Made by a program: the position numbers and the translations under genes. From Kiloniellaceae bacterium (GTDB taxonomy: Bacteria > Pseudomonadota > Alphaproteobacteria > Kiloniellales > Kiloniellaceae), in assembly GCA_028280915.1 (NCBI GenBank), contig JANQKX010000457.1, positions 1 through 5,584 on the forward strand: DNA of 5,584 nt, in the 5' to 3' direction. How positions within the stretch are numbered: the stretch's first letter is position 1; every line of letters starts with the position of its first letter. Under the pieces are notes generated by a model, which did no database searches, was not told the origin of the DNA, and was given only the letters and a program-made list of their open reading frames with translations. Below, one piece after another: positions 3,734 through 5,584 of this stretch.

Positions 3734-5584
3734 ATGGCGGATTTTCCTGAAAAGGCGAAGGTTGTTATCGTTGGCTTGGGTGGCATCGTGGGCGCCTCGG
3801 TGGCCCATCACCTGATCGAGCGCGGCTGGACCGACATTGTCGGCATCGACAAGTCGGCGATCCCCACCGACATCGGCTCCACGTCCCATGCGTCGGACTT
3901 TTGCTACGCCACCAGCCATGATTTCCTGTCGTGCTGGACGACGCTCTATTCCATCGATTTTTTCGAGAAAATGGGCCACTACGCCAAGGTGGGCGGCCTT
4001 GAGGTGGCTCGCGTGGGCGACGATGCCCGCATGGACGAGATCAAGCGTAAAGTGGCCTCCGGAAAGGCCTTCGGGACCCGCGCCCACCTGGTGAGCCCGG
4101 CCGAGATCAAGGAGAAATTCCCGCTGATCGAGGAAGACGTCGTGCAGGGCGGCATGTGGGACCCGGACGCGGGGCTGGTCGTGCCCCGGTCCCAGGTGGT
4201 CGCCGGCGAGCTGGTCAACAACGCGGAAAAGACCGGCCACTTGAAGGTCTTCCCCAACACCCCGGCCACCGGCTTGATCATCGAGGACGGCCACATCAAG
4301 GGCGTGGAGACGCCGCGCGGCAAGATCCTGGCCGACCGGGTCGTGGTTTGTGCCGGTCTGTGGGGGCGTCTGGTCGCGGGCATGGCCGGGGAGGATCTGC
4401 CCGTCATGCCAGTGGACCATCCCCTTTTGTGGTTCGGCCCCTACGAGGAATTCGCCGGCACCGGCAAGGACATCGGCTGGCCCTTGCTGCGGGACCAGGG
4501 CAACTCGGCCTACCTGCGCGACACCGGCGATCCCAAGACCACCGAAGGCGGCATGATCGAATGGGGCTATTACGAGGAGACCGAGCCCCGCCTCTGCCAC
4601 CCGCGGGACCTTTTGGACAAGTCCGAAGCCCGCCTCTCCCCCTCCCAGCGGGATCTGGACCTGGAACAGGTCATGGAGCCCTTGGAGCGGGCCATGGAAC
4701 TGACCCCCATCCTGGCGGAGCTGGGCTACGACGAAAAACGCTCCTTCAACGGCCTGCTTCAGGTCACCACGGATGGCGGCCCCTCCATCGGAGAAAGCCA
4801 AAAGGTGCGCGGCCTGTGGTACGCGGTGGCCATCTGGGTCAAGGACGGCCCGGGCATGGCGAAACTGCTGGTGGATTGGATGACCGACGGGCGCACGGAA
4901 ATCGACCATCACGCCATCGACTACGCCCGCTATTATCCCTTCCAAACCGAGGAGGGCTTCATCGCCGAACGCTGCACCGAAACGGCCATGAAGATCTATA
5001 ATCCGGCCGTGCACCCCCGCGAGCCCTTCGCCGGCGGCCGGGGCGTGCGGCGCAGTCCCTTCTACGAGCGGGAAAAGGAACTGGGCGGTTACTTCATGGA
5101 GCTGGGCGGCTGGGAACGGGCCCATGGCTATGCCAGCAACGAACCTCTCTTGGAAAAGTACGGCAACCAGGTGCCGGTTCGGGAAAACGAATGGGACAGC
5201 CGCCATTTCTGGCGGGTCTCCAACGCCGAGCACCTGGAGATGAGCGCCAACGTGGGCATGATCAACCTCTCCCACTTCGCCATCTACGACGTGACCGGCC
5301 CGGACCACGTGGCCTTCATGGAGTACCTCTGCGTGGCCAAGGTGGGCGGCGACAATCAGGTGGGCAAGGGTATCTACACCCATTTCCTGGACGAAAAGGG
5401 CATGGTCAAGGCCGACTTCACGGTCTTCCGCATGGCCGACCGCTTCCGTTTCGTGGACGGGGCGGATGCGGGCAATCGGGACTTCACCTACATGAAGCGC
5501 ATGGCGGCGGATCTGGACTATAACGTGGCCATCACCGATGTCTCCACCGATTTCACCACCATCGGCCTCTGGGGCCCCAATGCC
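3734..5584 (+). CDS. FAD-dependent oxidoreductase with GcvT domain, dimethylglycine/sarcosine dehydrogenase-like (5' part)
   Basis: The first 617 residues are open from the ATG to the last base of the window. The protein resembles dimethylglycine and sarcosine dehydrogenases, which oxidatively demethylate N-methyl amines and pass the one-carbon unit to tetrahydrofolate in a fused GcvT-type domain. Domains: an FAD/DAO Rossmann domain (about 8-390) starting KVVIVGLGGIVGASVAHHL; a central FAO_M-like segment (about 390-442, including NPAVHPREPF); and a GcvT-type aminomethyltransferase domain from about 443 (FYEREKELGGYFMELGGWER) to beyond the edge. GSTSHAS (48-54) corresponds to the GSTWHAA motif whose histidine holds FAD covalently in DMGDH, giving His52 here. 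VVVCAGLWG (203-211) and TDGGPSIGES (346-355) are further FAD-domain blocks. Family members run to about 800-860 residues, so roughly 200 lie past the right edge. The exact substrate is not certain. The dinucleotide motif has one extra residue relative to GxGxxG. Confidence 0.93.
   Translation, partial: MADFPEKAKVVIVGLGGIVGASVAHHLIERGWTDIVGIDKSAIPTDIGSTSHASDFCYATSHDFLSCWTTLYSIDFFEKMGHYAKVGGLEVARVGDDARMDEIKRKVASGKAFGTRAHLVSPAEIKEKFPLIEEDVVQGGMWDPDAGLVVPRSQVVAGELVNNAEKTGHLKVFPNTPATGLIIEDGHIKGVETPRGKILADRVVVCAGLWGRLVAGMAGEDLPVMPVDHPLLWFGPYEEFAGTGKDIGWPLLRDQGNSAYLRDTGDPKTTEGGMIEWGYYEETEPRLCHPRDLLDKSEARLSPSQRDLDLEQVMEPLERAMELTPILAELGYDEKRSFNGLLQVTTDGGPSIGESQKVRGLWYAVAIWVKDGPGMAKLLVDWMTDGRTEIDHHAIDYARYYPFQTEEGFIAERCTETAMKIYNPAVHPREPFAGGRGVRRSPFYEREKELGGYFMELGGWERAHGYASNEPLLEKYGNQVPVRENEWDSRHFWRVSNAEHLEMSANVGMINLSHFAIYDVTGPDHVAFMEYLCVAKVGGDNQVGKGIYTHFLDEKGMVKADFTVFRMADRFRFVDGADAGNRDFTYMKRMAADLDYNVAITDVSTDFTTIGLWGPNA

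Noticed and set aside
4156..5001. 281-codon plus-strand frame inside the flavoprotein gene
   Set aside because: It is a Gly/Arg/Pro-rich out-of-frame shadow of the flavoprotein, with no motif.
3509..5383. 624-codon open frame on the minus strand
   Set aside because: It is antisense to the flavoprotein. Its translation is rich in His, Gly, Ala and Val without recognisable domains. It runs across the intergenic gap and into the end of the MarR-GNAT gene. The plus frame has clear FAD and GcvT motifs and a ribosome binding site, so the antisense frame is a codon-bias shadow.

Overview
The window looks like chromosomal DNA from a GC-rich proteobacterium, most likely an alphaproteobacterium of the Rhodospirillales/Rhodobacterales kind. 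This is inferred from the gene families: a TRAP transporter permease, a DUF3616 protein, a FGFR/GLG1-type cysteine-rich repeat protein, a MarR-GNAT fusion and a DMGDH/sarcosine-dehydrogenase-like flavoprotein with a GcvT domain. No rRNA or other marker gene is present to fix the taxon. I see no insertion sequence, CRISPR array, tRNA or rRNA.

Layout. Positions 1-557 (+) are the C-terminal part of a TRAP transporter large permease (DctM family), cut by the left edge. It converges, across a 98-bp gap holding a GC-rich hairpin, on two minus-strand genes. These are a small secreted cysteine-rich repeat protein (656-1090) and a DUF3616 protein (1185-2285), each with its own candidate promoter. A 301-bp AT-richer intergenic region (2286-2586) then separates the divergent DUF3616 gene from a plus-strand MarR-GNAT fusion regulator (about 2587-3540). 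A 193-bp gap follows, then a plus-strand FAD-dependent oxidoreductase/GcvT fusion (3734 to beyond the right edge). That reading frame is open to the last base, and its antisense strand carries a long spurious ORF.

How they fit together. The TRAP permease and the flavoprotein belong to uptake and catabolism of small organic compounds, the latter probably N-methylated amines such as dimethylglycine or sarcosine. Nothing in the sequence directly links them. The clearest regulatory signal is a perfect 31-bp palindrome (2531-2561) directly upstream of the preferred MarR-GNAT start. It is most simply read as that regulator's own operator. A second, imperfect palindrome (2336-2353) overlaps the -35 of the candidate DUF3616 promoter.

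I do not see an obviously new multi-gene system here. The items most worth a second look are the long palindrome with its MarR-GNAT gene, the altered acetyl-CoA loop of that protein, and the poorly characterised pair of DUF3616 and exact-period cysteine-repeat genes.
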